From Sphaerimonospora cavernae (GTDB taxonomy: Bacteria; Actinomycetota; Actinomycetes; Streptosporangiales; Streptosporangiaceae): DNA of 64,000 nt. The stretch's first letter is position 1; each line of letters begins with the position of its first letter. Under the pieces are notes generated by a model. The model ran no database searches, was not told where the DNA came from, and worked only from the letters and a program-made list of their open reading frames with translations. Location of the stretch: assembly GCF_042435035.1 (NCBI RefSeq), contig NZ_JBHMQT010000044.1:310001-374000 (forward strand), written 5' to 3'. Shown here piece after piece: positions 25,289 through 33,521 of the stretch. The position numbers and the translations under genes are program-made.

Positions 25289-25746
25289 GACGCGCCGACA
25301 CCTCCGCCGACGGCCGGGCCGAGGCCGGTTCGACGGAGGCCGGTTCGATGGGGGCCGGTTCGACGGAGGCCGGTTCGATGACGGCCGAGACGGTGATGCT
25401 CGCCCCGGTTCTCCTGCTGTTCCTGCTGTTCCTGGTCGGGGCCGGGCGGATCGTGGAGGCGCAGGGGGAGGTCAACGGCGCAGCCAGGGACGCGGCCAGG
25501 GCCGCCTCGGTCCAGCGGAGCCTCTCCGAAGCCGAGTCGGCCGCGACGGAGGTCGCGCAGTCCTCGTTGTCGGGCGGCTGCTCCCCGCAGGTCAGCCTGT
25601 CGGGGACCGACTGGAAGGCGGGCGGGGTCGTCAAGGCGACCGTGACGTGCCAACTCGACCTGGGCTTCCTCGGTTTCAGTGGGGCCAAGCAGATGACGGG
25701 CGACTCCGTCGTGCCCCTGGAGCGGTTCCGGAGGTACGAGCAATGA
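25285..25746 (+). CDS. TadE/TadF-like pseudopilin with repeated N-terminal linker
   Basis: A 153-residue protein. Residues 13-32 are four tandem five-residue units (EAGST, EAGSM, GAGST, EAGSM), encoded by the 60-bp DNA repeat at 25321-25380. A TadE-type hydrophobic helix follows (AETVMLAPVLLLFLLFLVGAG), then RIVEAQGEVNGAARDAARAAS. Two cysteines (SGGCSP, VTCQLD) could form a disulfide outside the membrane. The repeat makes the leader unusually long, so prepilin processing may differ from that of the neighbour. It overlaps both adjacent genes by 4 nt. Confidence 0.8.
   Translation: MRRADTSADGRAEAGSTEAGSMGAGSTEAGSMTAETVMLAPVLLLFLLFLVGAGRIVEAQGEVNGAARDAARAASVQRSLSEAESAATEVAQSSLSGGCSPQVSLSGTDWKAGGVVKATVTCQLDLGFLGFSGAKQMTGDSVVPLERFRRYEQ
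25321..25380 (+). repeat. Tandem 15-bp repeat (4 units) inside the TadE/F-like gene
   Basis: Four 15-bp units around GAGGCCGGTTCGACG, arranged as two nearly identical 30-bp halves. The unit length is a multiple of three, so gain or loss of a unit keeps the frame. Confidence 0.9.
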
Positions 25747-26252
25747 GCCGTTGGCGTGGTTTCAGGAATGCTTCCTCCGGCGGGGCCTGCGATGAGGTGG
25801 ACCGAGGGTCCATGTCGGTGTTCGTGGTCATCTTCTCGGCTGCCGTGTTCCTTCTCGCCGGCCTGCTGGTCGACGGCGGGTCGGCGATCAACGCGCGGCT
25901 CAAGGCCGCCGACATCGCGGAGCAGGCCGCACGCGGCGCCGCCGACCAGATCGACCAGGAGATCCTGCGGACGACCGGCGAGATCCGCCTGCTCTCCGCG
26001 GGCGGAGATCTCTGCGGACGTGCCGAGGAGATCGTGGGCGCGCATCAGGCCAACGGGGTGCGGATGACCCGATGCGAAGCGGGCGGCCAGACGGAGGTGA
26101 CCGTCGGGGTGGCGGTTCACTGGGACGCCTACTTCCTCGGAGTGCTGGGTTTCAACGGCTCCGATATGGAGGCCGCCGCGACGGCCGCACCCAGCACGGG
26201 CACCGCCGCCCTGGCCCGGACATCGGGCGGCCTGAACGTTGGGGAGGGATGA
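25743..26252 (+). CDS. TadG-like (pilus assembly) protein
   Basis: A 169-residue protein with one N-terminal membrane helix (SMSVFVVIFSAAVFLLAGLLVDGG) followed by SAINARLKAADIAEQAARGAAD, a hallmark of short actinobacterial TadG/RcpC-associated proteins. Two cysteines (DLCGR, TRCEAG) lie outside the membrane. It is the last pseudopilin-like gene of the operon; its stop is 7 bp before the next start. Confidence 0.8.
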   Translation: MSRWRGFRNASSGGACDEVDRGSMSVFVVIFSAAVFLLAGLLVDGGSAINARLKAADIAEQAARGAADQIDQEILRTTGEIRLLSAGGDLCGRAEEIVGAHQANGVRMTRCEAGGQTEVTVGVAVHWDAYFLGVLGFNGSDMEAAATAAPSTGTAALARTSGGLNVGEG

Positions 26253-26259
26253 GGCAGAA

Positions 26260-29200
26260 ATGTCGCAAAAGTCCACATCCCCCGGCCCTCGTGAGCCCCT
26301 GCGCCGCTGGCCGGAGTCCGCGGGGGAACGACCACGTGGCCGTGGAGCCACGAACACGAGATCGACCGCGAACACCCGACCTGACGCGGGTGCCAGGCCG
26401 GACACCCCGGGCTCCATCCCCTCGAGGCCCGCCGACTATCGGCCCTTCGGGCAGACGCAGCGCGGGGCCGAGGCGCGGCGGGACCGCCGACCGGTCCGCA
26501 TTCCGTCCAGGCGGCGGGCCCGTGACATCTTCTCCGGCCTCGGCGCGCTGCTCGCCCTCGTCGGGCTCGTGGGCGGCGTGCCGTACGCGCTGATCAGGCT
26601 GGCCGGCCCGCCCCTGTCGCCGGAACTGCTGAACCTCGATCTGCTCACCAGCCGGGTCGGTCCGGAGGCGATCATCGGGATCCTGGTCCTCCTGGTGTGG
26701 CTCGCCTGGTTCCAGCTCTTCCTGTGCGTGATCGTCGAGGTGTACGGCGGGTTGCGCCGCGTCGGCATGCCGGCCCGGGTTCCCCTGTCAGGTGGCCCCC
26801 AGGCCCTCGCCCACCGGTTGGTCTCCGCGGCGCTGTTGCTGTTCACGGTGACGGCGATGGCCGTGCCGTTCTCTCGGGCGACCGCACCCGCACCCGCATC
26901 GATTCAGCCCCAGGTGACGGCCCAGACGGCGGCGCTGTCCGCACCGGTCGCCGCCGAAGCGGAACAGGCGCCCCTGCATGCCCGGGAGGTCAAGAAGGTC
27001 TACGTCGTGCAGCCGCCGCACGGGCGCCATCACGAGAGCCTGTGGGAGATCGCGGAAAAGTGCCTGGGAGAGGGGCGCCGCTATCCCGAGATCTACCGGC
27101 TGAACAAGCACAAGGTGCAGCCGGATGGCAGCCGCCTGCACATCGCCGATCTCATCCGGCCCGGCTGGGTGCTCGACATGCCGGACGACGCAAGAAATAT
27201 CCATATCGTCCCTGTGGACGAGGAGCGGCCGGAGATCCTCAAGGAGCATCGGGACAAGCCGGCGGAGCTCGACGGGCGCACCCAGTACACGCAGCCCGAT
27301 TCCGCCGATGCCGGGCATGCCGAATCCCGCACCGCGAAGGCCGACACCGCCAGGCCGGACATCAACAGGCTGGAACCCGGCAGACCTCAACATGACAGGC
27401 CTCAACATAAGCCGTCCCTCGTCACCCCGCCGCCCGCCGCCTCCGAGCCCACGGCGACGGCCACGGTTCACCCCACCGCGGCACCGGCAGAGAAACCGCC
27501 GATAGCCCGGTCGGCCGACGGGCAGGGCGAGTCGGGCCAGGATGAAGCGGCCACCGGGCTGGAACTGCTCGACTACCTGGCCGCCGCGACACTGGCCGGC
27601 GCCGGGCTGCTCGCCGTGCTCGGCCGCAGACGCAGAGAGCAGCTGTGGCGGCGGGCGTTCGGATGGCGGATCGCACGCCCACAGGGGGACGCGGCCGACG
27701 CCGAGGTCGCCATCCGCCTCGGCGCGGACGCCCCCGGCAGCAGAATGCTCGACCTGGGCCTGCGGCTGCTCGGCAGGCTCCTGGCCGAGCGCGGCGCGCA
27801 TCCGCCCACGATCTACGCCGCGCACCTGTCCGACCGGGGCCTCGACCTGTGGATCCATCCGGCCGACGAGAACGCCCCGCAACCATGGGAGGCGTGCGAC
27901 GGCGGGCAGGTGTGGCGGCTACCGACGCACGAGGGGCGGCGGATCGACGGGCATGCGCTGGCCGACGTCCCCGCCCCCTATCCGGGCCTGGTCTCGCTGG
28001 GCATCGGCCAGGACGGCGGCAGGGTGCTCGTCGACCTGGAGGCCGCGCACGGGCTGATCAGCATGACCGGCGCGAACACCGTCGCGGCCCTGTCCGCGCT
28101 GGCCGTGGAGCTGGCGACCAACCGATGGTCCGACGACATGCGCATCACGCTCGTCGGCTTCGGCGAGGAGCTCACCGCACTCGCGCCCGAGCGGATCAGG
28201 ACGGCCGGCAGCCTGGCCGAGGTCCTGCCCGAGTTGGAGAGCACGGCCGCCGAGGCAGGCTCGCCGGATGGAGACGCCCGGCCGGGAGGCGACGTCCTGA
28301 CCGGCCGGATCCACGGTCGGGTGGCCGACCCGGCGTGGACCCCGCACTACCTGCTGTCGGCCATCAGACCCGACGACGACGAGGCACGCCGCCTCGCCGT
28401 GCTCGGCAAGGGCACCATGCTCGACAAGGGCAGGAGGACGGCGAACGGCTTCGTGCTCACAGGTGAGGTGCCGCACGCGACCTGGACCTGGGAGATCACC
28501 GAGACCGGCCGGGCCCGGCTGGACGCGCTCGGCTTCGAGGTCGACGCCCACCTGCTGCCGCGCAGGCACTACGACGCCGTCGTGGACCTGGTCCGTACGG
28601 CACAGCAGGCCGAGGGCGAGCCGCTCACGATCAGCGGTGGCGCGGCCGAGCGCCTGCCCGACGAGCCGCCCGAGATCGAGGTACGGATCCTCGGCGCGAT
28701 AGAGATCACCTCGGTCGAACCGCTGGAAGAGGGGAGGGCGGCCCTCGCCCACGAGATGGTCGTCTATCTGGCCACTCATCCGGAGGGAGTCCACCCGGTC
28801 GTGCTCGGCGGCGTCCTGTGGCCGCGGGGAGTGCAGAAGGCGGTCCGCGACGCGACCATCACGCGGGTGGCCGAATGGCTGGGCAGCGACTCAAGGGGGC
28901 GGCCGCATCTTCTCCTCGACGACTCCGGCCGGCTGCGGCTCGGCCCCGGGATCCGTACCGACTGGCGGCTCTTCCAGGATCTGGTCCGCCGAGCGGTGGC
29001 GAGCACCGGTTCGGAGGGCGAGGCGGAAGCCGTACGGCTCCGCGAGGCGGAGGCCGAGCTGTTGGACCGGGCGCTGCGGCTGGTGCGCGGGCCGCTGCTG
29101 AACGGCAGGCCGGGCAAGCGGTACGCCTGGCTCGCGGCCGATCCGCTCGAGTACGACGTGACGGCGTGGGTGGCCGACGCGGCGCACGCGCTGTGCGAGA

Positions 29201-29484
29201 TCCGCCTGGGACAGGGCGACCCGGACGCGGCGATGGCGGCGGCCAGGGCGGGCCTGCTGCTGGCGGCCGACGACGAGGGACTCTGGCGCGACATGCTGCG
29301 GGCGGCACACGCGACCGGTGACCTGACGCGGCTGCGCGCCGTCGCCGACGGCCTGGGGCGGCGGGCCGCCTCCCATCCGTACGGCGGCGGGATGGCCTCC
29401 GAGACCGAGGCGCTGATCGACGAGCTGCTGCCCAGCTGGCGCCGCGCCCCGGCCCAGGACCTCCCGACCTCTCGTCTCGCCTGA
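26260..29484 (+). CDS. Predicted transmembrane LysM-BTAD protein
   Basis: A 1074-residue protein. After an Arg/Pro-rich N-terminus, membrane segments are predicted near 91-114, 136-160 and 187-203. A LysM-like domain (YVVQPPHGRHHESLWEIAEK, then YPEIYRLNK and LIRPGWVLDMP) covers about 245-312. A Pro/Ala/Thr-rich spacer and a fourth membrane helix (LDYLAAATLAGAGLLAVL, about 437-455) follow. The long C-terminal part ends in a BTAD-like helical domain, preceded by VRILGAIEI and a winged-helix-like segment. LysM would be outside and BTAD inside. It follows the Tad genes by 7 bp and is probably in their operon. GGGAGG precedes ATG 26260; a TTG at 26239 is in frame. Confidence 0.8.
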   Translation: MSQKSTSPGPREPLRRWPESAGERPRGRGATNTRSTANTRPDAGARPDTPGSIPSRPADYRPFGQTQRGAEARRDRRPVRIPSRRRARDIFSGLGALLALVGLVGGVPYALIRLAGPPLSPELLNLDLLTSRVGPEAIIGILVLLVWLAWFQLFLCVIVEVYGGLRRVGMPARVPLSGGPQALAHRLVSAALLLFTVTAMAVPFSRATAPAPASIQPQVTAQTAALSAPVAAEAEQAPLHAREVKKVYVVQPPHGRHHESLWEIAEKCLGEGRRYPEIYRLNKHKVQPDGSRLHIADLIRPGWVLDMPDDARNIHIVPVDEERPEILKEHRDKPAELDGRTQYTQPDSADAGHAESRTAKADTARPDINRLEPGRPQHDRPQHKPSLVTPPPAASEPTATATVHPTAAPAEKPPIARSADGQGESGQDEAATGLELLDYLAAATLAGAGLLAVLGRRRREQLWRRAFGWRIARPQGDAADAEVAIRLGADAPGSRMLDLGLRLLGRLLAERGAHPPTIYAAHLSDRGLDLWIHPADENAPQPWEACDGGQVWRLPTHEGRRIDGHALADVPAPYPGLVSLGIGQDGGRVLVDLEAAHGLISMTGANTVAALSALAVELATNRWSDDMRITLVGFGEELTALAPERIRTAGSLAEVLPELESTAAEAGSPDGDARPGGDVLTGRIHGRVADPAWTPHYLLSAIRPDDDEARRLAVLGKGTMLDKGRRTANGFVLTGEVPHATWTWEITETGRARLDALGFEVDAHLLPRRHYDAVVDLVRTAQQAEGEPLTISGGAAERLPDEPPEIEVRILGAIEITSVEPLEEGRAALAHEMVVYLATHPEGVHPVVLGGVLWPRGVQKAVRDATITRVAEWLGSDSRGRPHLLLDDSGRLRLGPGIRTDWRLFQDLVRRAVASTGSEGEAEAVRLREAEAELLDRALRLVRGPLLNGRPGKRYAWLAADPLEYDVTAWVADAAHALCEIRLGQGDPDAAMAAARAGLLLAADDEGLWRDMLRAAHATGDLTRLRAVADGLGRRAASHPYGGGMASETEALIDELLPSWRRAPAQDLPTSRLA

Positions 29485-29494
29485 TGGAGTCCAT

Positions 29495-30178
29495 GTGTCG
29501 ATGAAGAAACAGCACGGGGTGACCGCGAGATTCGCTCTCGCCACCCTGTCGGGGTGCGCGCTGCTGGCGTCGGCGGCCGGCTGCGGCCGGGCCGACGCGG
29601 ATCGCGGTTTCACCCCGCGCGGCGTCGTCGAGATCTCTCCCGGAGCGGAGACGCGGGAGGCGGCGACACCGTCCGCCGCGGCGGACGGGACCGACGGGGC
29701 GGCGGGGCCCGAGATCCGGGTCGAATGGCCGGAGGGGCTCAGCTCGAAGCACAAAGCGCTGCTCAAGGCATTCGTCGACGACTACCGGGCCCAGTGGCGG
29801 GCCATCACCAGCCACGGCAAGGACCTGTCCTACACCGAGGGCGTCGTGGACGACGCGAAGCGAGGCGCGGTCAAGTGGGTGCACTCGTACGTCGATGAGA
29901 AGCTCTCGGCGAAGGGTGTGATCAAGCTGTACTCGCTGCGGGTGGTTGCCGAGGTGGAGCCGGGCGCCCAGGTCGCCGCCTGTCTGAACCAGTCCGGCCT
30001 GCGGGTCACCGACTGGCAGGGAAAGCTCCTGGCCAAGCAGCCCGACTGGATCAAGCGGCCAGAGTCGATCTTTCTCTACTCCGCGTCGTTACGGCATGAG
30101 GACGACGGCCGCTGGATCGTCGTCCGGTATCGCTTCGCGGACTATCCGGATGAGTACGCGAAGGAGTGCGTCCGATGA
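29495..30178 (+). CDS. Putative lipoprotein of unknown function
   Basis: A 227-residue protein with a lipoprotein signal peptide: basic start, hydrophobic core, and lipobox A-A-G-C30. The mature part has a low-complexity linker and then a domain of about 140 residues (KHKALLKAFVDDYRAQWRAITSHGKD) that I cannot assign. It resembles small secreted Streptosporangiales proteins with one cysteine (VAACLNQ). The GTG at 29495 has GGAG at the right distance; an ATG two codons later is an alternative. An in-frame TTA codon lies at 30089-30091. It is coupled to the next gene by ATGA. Confidence 0.7.
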   Translation: MSMKKQHGVTARFALATLSGCALLASAAGCGRADADRGFTPRGVVEISPGAETREAATPSAAADGTDGAAGPEIRVEWPEGLSSKHKALLKAFVDDYRAQWRAITSHGKDLSYTEGVVDDAKRGAVKWVHSYVDEKLSAKGVIKLYSLRVVAEVEPGAQVAACLNQSGLRVTDWQGKLLAKQPDWIKRPESIFLYSASLRHEDDGRWIVVRYRFADYPDEYAKECVR

Positions 30179-31164
30179 ACGCCGGGCTGACATCGCTGCT
30201 GGCCGCCGCACTGGCTGGAGGTGTGCTGACCACGAGTGTGCTCACCGCCCCGGTGCCCCATGATCCCGAACCTCCGGTGAAACGACAGCGCACGCAGGTG
30301 AAGGGCTTCCAGCGTGGGCTCAGGGCCGGGGTGCACCTGAGGAATTCCTCCATCGCTCTCTCCGGCAACGGTCTTGTCGGCAAGGGTCTCAAGAGCGATG
30401 GCTATCGGATGCCTCGCCCCTGCTGGCGCGAGCCGATGATGACGGCCGAGGAGCTGCGCCGGAAAAGGGTCACCGAAAGAAAGCAGGACATCTCCCTGCC
30501 CCCCAGTGAGCGGGGAGTGTCGAACGAGGCTGTGGAGGAGTCCCGCCGCAAGCTCGGCGAGAAGGGCATGTGGTGGGGCCCCGCCGCCAACTGGAGTGAC
30601 CCGGGAGCCGAAGCGTGTTATGCGGGCTTGGCGGAGCCGATCTGGGCGAGCGACGGGACCACTCCGGCTGGAGGGATCACAGCTGAGCAACTTCTGCAAC
30701 TCGCCCGGGCCGCGCTGACCGTGCCGGAGCCAAAGATCAAGCTCAGTCCCGACGCGAAGAGCTACGTCAACCTGGAGACCTGGGTCTGGCTGGAGAGTGC
30801 ACAGACGACGCCCCGGACCGTGACGGCCACGCTGCCGGGAGTCATGTCCGCGACCGTGACCGCGACGCCGCAGGCCCTGGAGATCAAGTCGGGCACCACC
30901 GACGACCGGGCGAAGATCGGCAAGGATTGCGGCACCACCGGCCACCCGTACAAGAAGGGTGAGGAGTTCAGATGCGGCGTGCAGTATCTGCGGGCGTCGA
31001 TCGACCAGCCGCGCAAGGCTTACACGCTCACGGTGACGGCGGTCTGGAACGTCACGGGTAGCACCACGGGCGGCGACGCGACAGCGCTCACCTATGCCCC
31101 GATCCGGGTGTCGGCCTCCCGCGATGTCCCGGTCGACGAAGTCCAGACCATCGTCACGAACTGA
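30175..31164 (+). CDS. Exported protein of unknown function
   Basis: A 329-residue protein with an N-terminal signal peptide (SLLAAALAGGVLTTSVLTAPV). No family is recognised. The C-terminal 150 residues look beta-rich and Thr-rich (YVNLETWVWLESAQTT, YTLTVTAVWNVTGSTTGG), and four cysteines (PRPCWRE, EACYAG, DCGTTG, FRCGVQ) could form two disulfides. It overlaps the lipoprotein gene by 4 nt, so it is the last gene of the probable Tad-LysM operon. A surface role tied to the pilus is inference from position only. Confidence 0.65.
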   Translation: MNAGLTSLLAAALAGGVLTTSVLTAPVPHDPEPPVKRQRTQVKGFQRGLRAGVHLRNSSIALSGNGLVGKGLKSDGYRMPRPCWREPMMTAEELRRKRVTERKQDISLPPSERGVSNEAVEESRRKLGEKGMWWGPAANWSDPGAEACYAGLAEPIWASDGTTPAGGITAEQLLQLARAALTVPEPKIKLSPDAKSYVNLETWVWLESAQTTPRTVTATLPGVMSATVTATPQALEIKSGTTDDRAKIGKDCGTTGHPYKKGEEFRCGVQYLRASIDQPRKAYTLTVTAVWNVTGSTTGGDATALTYAPIRVSASRDVPVDEVQTIVTN

Positions 31165-31167
31165 GCC

Positions 31168-31686
31168 TCAACCCTTGTCGCTCTCCCGGGAGCGGTGCTC
31201 GTGGGCGAGCAGCCATTCTTTGACGTGGGTGCCGTAGTAGTAGCCGCCGTAGCCGCCTGACGAGGGCAGCACCCGGTGGCAGGGCACGAACGGGGCGATG
31301 AGGTTCTGCGCGCAGGCCGACCCCGCGGCCCGCGCCGCCGTTCTGGGCAGGCCGGCCTTCTCCGCGAGCAGGCCGTACGACACGGTCACCCCGGCGGGCA
31401 CGGCCCGTAGCGCCTCGTACAGCCGCTGCCTGGTGGGCGTGCCGGGCTGCTCGACCGGGACCCGGTCGAGCGCGTCCAGTTTCCCGTCGAGATAGTCCCG
31501 TACGGCCTGCGCCGCGTCGGCGAGGTCACCCTCTTTTAGGGCGAGATCCCGTAACGCCGGCGGGAGCCGTACGAACATCTCGCGGGGGTCGGCGGTGAAG
31601 CCCGCGGCGACGAGGACCCCGTCGTGGGCGAGTAACGAGAGCGGACCCACTGGTGTGGGCACGACCTGGGCAATGATCACCGGCAT
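31168..31686 (-). CDS. ogt: Methylated-DNA--protein-cysteine S-methyltransferase
   Basis: Direct repair of O6-alkylguanine by suicide alkyl transfer to cysteine. The 172-residue protein has the acceptor motif P-C136-H-R-V, the helix-turn-helix arginine finger region (GLPRTAARAAGSACAQNL), and the ending GGYGGYYYGTHVKEWLL. ATG 31686 has AAGGAGG upstream; the frame stays open 17 codons further, without support. A TTA leucine codon lies at 31552-31554. It is 143 bp downstream of the Ada/AlkA gene on the same strand, separated from it by a repeat block. Confidence 0.95.
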   Translation of the reverse strand: MPVIIAQVVPTPVGPLSLLAHDGVLVAAGFTADPREMFVRLPPALRDLALKEGDLADAAQAVRDYLDGKLDALDRVPVEQPGTPTRQRLYEALRAVPAGVTVSYGLLAEKAGLPRTAARAAGSACAQNLIAPFVPCHRVLPSSGGYGGYYYGTHVKEWLLAHEHRSRESDKG

Positions 31687-31737
31687 GGCGGTCGTTCCTC
31701 CTTCTTCTTCTGAAGCTAGTGCCGTTGGTACCGGCAA

Positions 31738-31870
31738 AGTGCAAGATCATAAATTGGGTTTTCGCAGGTCAGCAGCGGTTTCTGCGAGTTTCTGCAAGAT
31801 CACGACATGGAAGTGTGCAGGTCAGGGCACTACTCTGCGAGTTTTCGCAAGATCACGGTGGGGGGGTGGG
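31738..31870. repeat. Second intergenic repeat block with GCAAGATCACG units
   Basis: Three units match the 10.3 kb block: GTGCAAGATCA at 31740-31750, CTGCGAGTTTCTGCAAGATCACG ending at 31804, and CTGCGAGTTTTCGCAAGATCACG ending near 31857. A G-rich tail follows. The last unit runs into the coding end of the Ada/AlkA gene. Confidence 0.75.
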
Positions 31871-33440
31871 GTGGGGTCCAGAGGTGGAGGGCGGCGTAGG
31901 CGCGCCAGGGGCGCCAGTGTTCGACCTCCTCGGCCGGGATGCCGAGGGCGGCCATGGCCTTCTTCAACACCAGGTCGCCCGTCGGCCAGGCGTCCGGGTC
32001 GCGCAGCGAGCGCAGGGCGATGTAGCCCGCCGTCCACGGCCCGATGCCGGGGATCCGCAACAGTCTGGCCGTGGCGTCCGCGGGGTCCTGGGCGCCGTCG
32101 AGGTCGATCTCCCCGGCGACGACGGCCTCGGCCAGCGCCCGCAACGTCGCGATGCGACGGGTGGTGAGCCCCAGCCCGGACAGGTCGGCTTCGGCCAGCT
32201 GCTCGGCCGAAGGGAAGAGAACCGATCCGGCGTTCTGATCCCAGCTGGGACCGGGGTCGCCGGACGTCCCGGCCAGTACGGCGATGCGGCCCAGGATGGT
32301 GCGGGCTCCGGCGACCGAGATCTGCTGGCCGACGACGGCCCGCACCGCCAGCTCGAACCCGTCGAACGCGCCCGGCACCCGCAGACCGGGCCGCAGCGCC
32401 ACAAGCGGGCCCAGCGCTGTGGCGCCGAGGACGGTGGCGACCGCCTCCGGGTCGGCGTCCAGGTCGAGCAGCCGCCGGCAGCGTGACACGATTTTGGCGA
32501 GCTGCCGCATGTCATCGGTGTGCACGAGCAGCCGGATGTGGTCGTCGGCGGGCGTCAGCGTGAGTGCTCCGCCGGGGATCACCCGGGAGTAGCTCGTTAC
32601 CTCGGCACGCGTCGATATGCCAGGTTCGGCGGGCATTCCGGCCGGCTGCGCGTTTTCCGGGCCGTCGCCGGACCAGGTGACGCTCTCCATGCCGGGGATC
32701 GCCCGGGCCGCGAGGAAGCGCAGCACGGAGTGCGCGTCGTAAGGCATGCGGTGGGTGAGCCGGAGGGTCAGCCCGGTGGCGGCACATGGGCGCGTCGAGT
32801 CGCCCGTCACAGTCGCGGACACCGCATGGCCCCTCCGCGCGAAGGCGGGACCTGTGAGCTCGCCGTGTCTGAGATCGCCATTTCTCAGTTCGGTGGGAGC
32901 GAAGCCGTACGACTCCTTCATCGCGGCGTTGAACTGCCGGACACTGCCGAATCCGGCGGCGAACGCCACATCGGTGATGGGCAGGGAGGTTTCGGTGAGG
33001 AGTTGCTTGGCGAGCAGCAGACGTCTGGTCCGGGCGACCGCGAGCGGGCCGGTCCCGATCTCGGCGACGAACAGCCGGTGCAGGTGCCGCTCGGTCACGT
33101 GCAGCCGCCGGGCCAGACCGGAGACGCCCTGGTCGTCGGCCACGCCGTCGTCGATCAGGCGGAGCGCCCGTCCCACCACGTCGGCGCGTACGTTCCAGCC
33201 GGGGTCACCGGGGCTCAGCTCTGGGCGGCAGCGGCGGCACGGCCGGAAGCCCGCGGCCTCCGCCGCCGCGGCGTGCCGGAAGAACCGCACGTTCCTCCGT
33301 ACGGGCGTACGAGCAGGACAGATCGGACGGCAGTAGATGCCCGTCGAGGTGACAGCCGTGTAGAAGCGCCCGTCAAACCGGGGATCACGCGCGGACACCG
33401 CCAGATAGCAGGTGTCGAAGTCGAGCTGTCGTGTGGTCAC
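31830..33440 (-). CDS. alkA: Ada-type regulator / AlkA DNA-3-methyladenine glycosylase fusion
   Basis: A 536-residue repair protein. Residues about 1-80 form the Ada zinc domain with four cysteines (GIYCRPIC, PCRRCRPE), the phosphotriester methyl acceptor. Next is an AraC-type DNA-binding domain (LARRLHVTERHLHRLFVAEIG; ITDVAFAAGFGSVRQFNAAM). Then come the AlkA N-terminal domain (LRLTHRMPYDAHSVLRFLAARA) and an HhH-GPD glycosylase domain (LLRIPGIGPWTAGYIALRSL, catalytic Asp expected in the following stretch). It excises alkylated bases and likely controls the adaptive response. GTG start. The last about 11 residues (TVILRKLAE end) come from a repeat unit. Confidence 0.93.
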   Translation of the reverse strand: MTTRQLDFDTCYLAVSARDPRFDGRFYTAVTSTGIYCRPICPARTPVRRNVRFFRHAAAAEAAGFRPCRRCRPELSPGDPGWNVRADVVGRALRLIDDGVADDQGVSGLARRLHVTERHLHRLFVAEIGTGPLAVARTRRLLLAKQLLTETSLPITDVAFAAGFGSVRQFNAAMKESYGFAPTELRNGDLRHGELTGPAFARRGHAVSATVTGDSTRPCAATGLTLRLTHRMPYDAHSVLRFLAARAIPGMESVTWSGDGPENAQPAGMPAEPGISTRAEVTSYSRVIPGGALTLTPADDHIRLLVHTDDMRQLAKIVSRCRRLLDLDADPEAVATVLGATALGPLVALRPGLRVPGAFDGFELAVRAVVGQQISVAGARTILGRIAVLAGTSGDPGPSWDQNAGSVLFPSAEQLAEADLSGLGLTTRRIATLRALAEAVVAGEIDLDGAQDPADATARLLRIPGIGPWTAGYIALRSLRDPDAWPTGDLVLKKAMAALGIPAEEVEHWRPWRAYAALHLWTPPHPPTVILRKLAE

Positions 33441-33521
33441 ACTTCCGACGTTATGCGCAGACCACGGGCTCGGACTCGCGGAAATCGGACCTGAGCGCGC
33501 CGCGCCGTCACTTGTCGGTCG

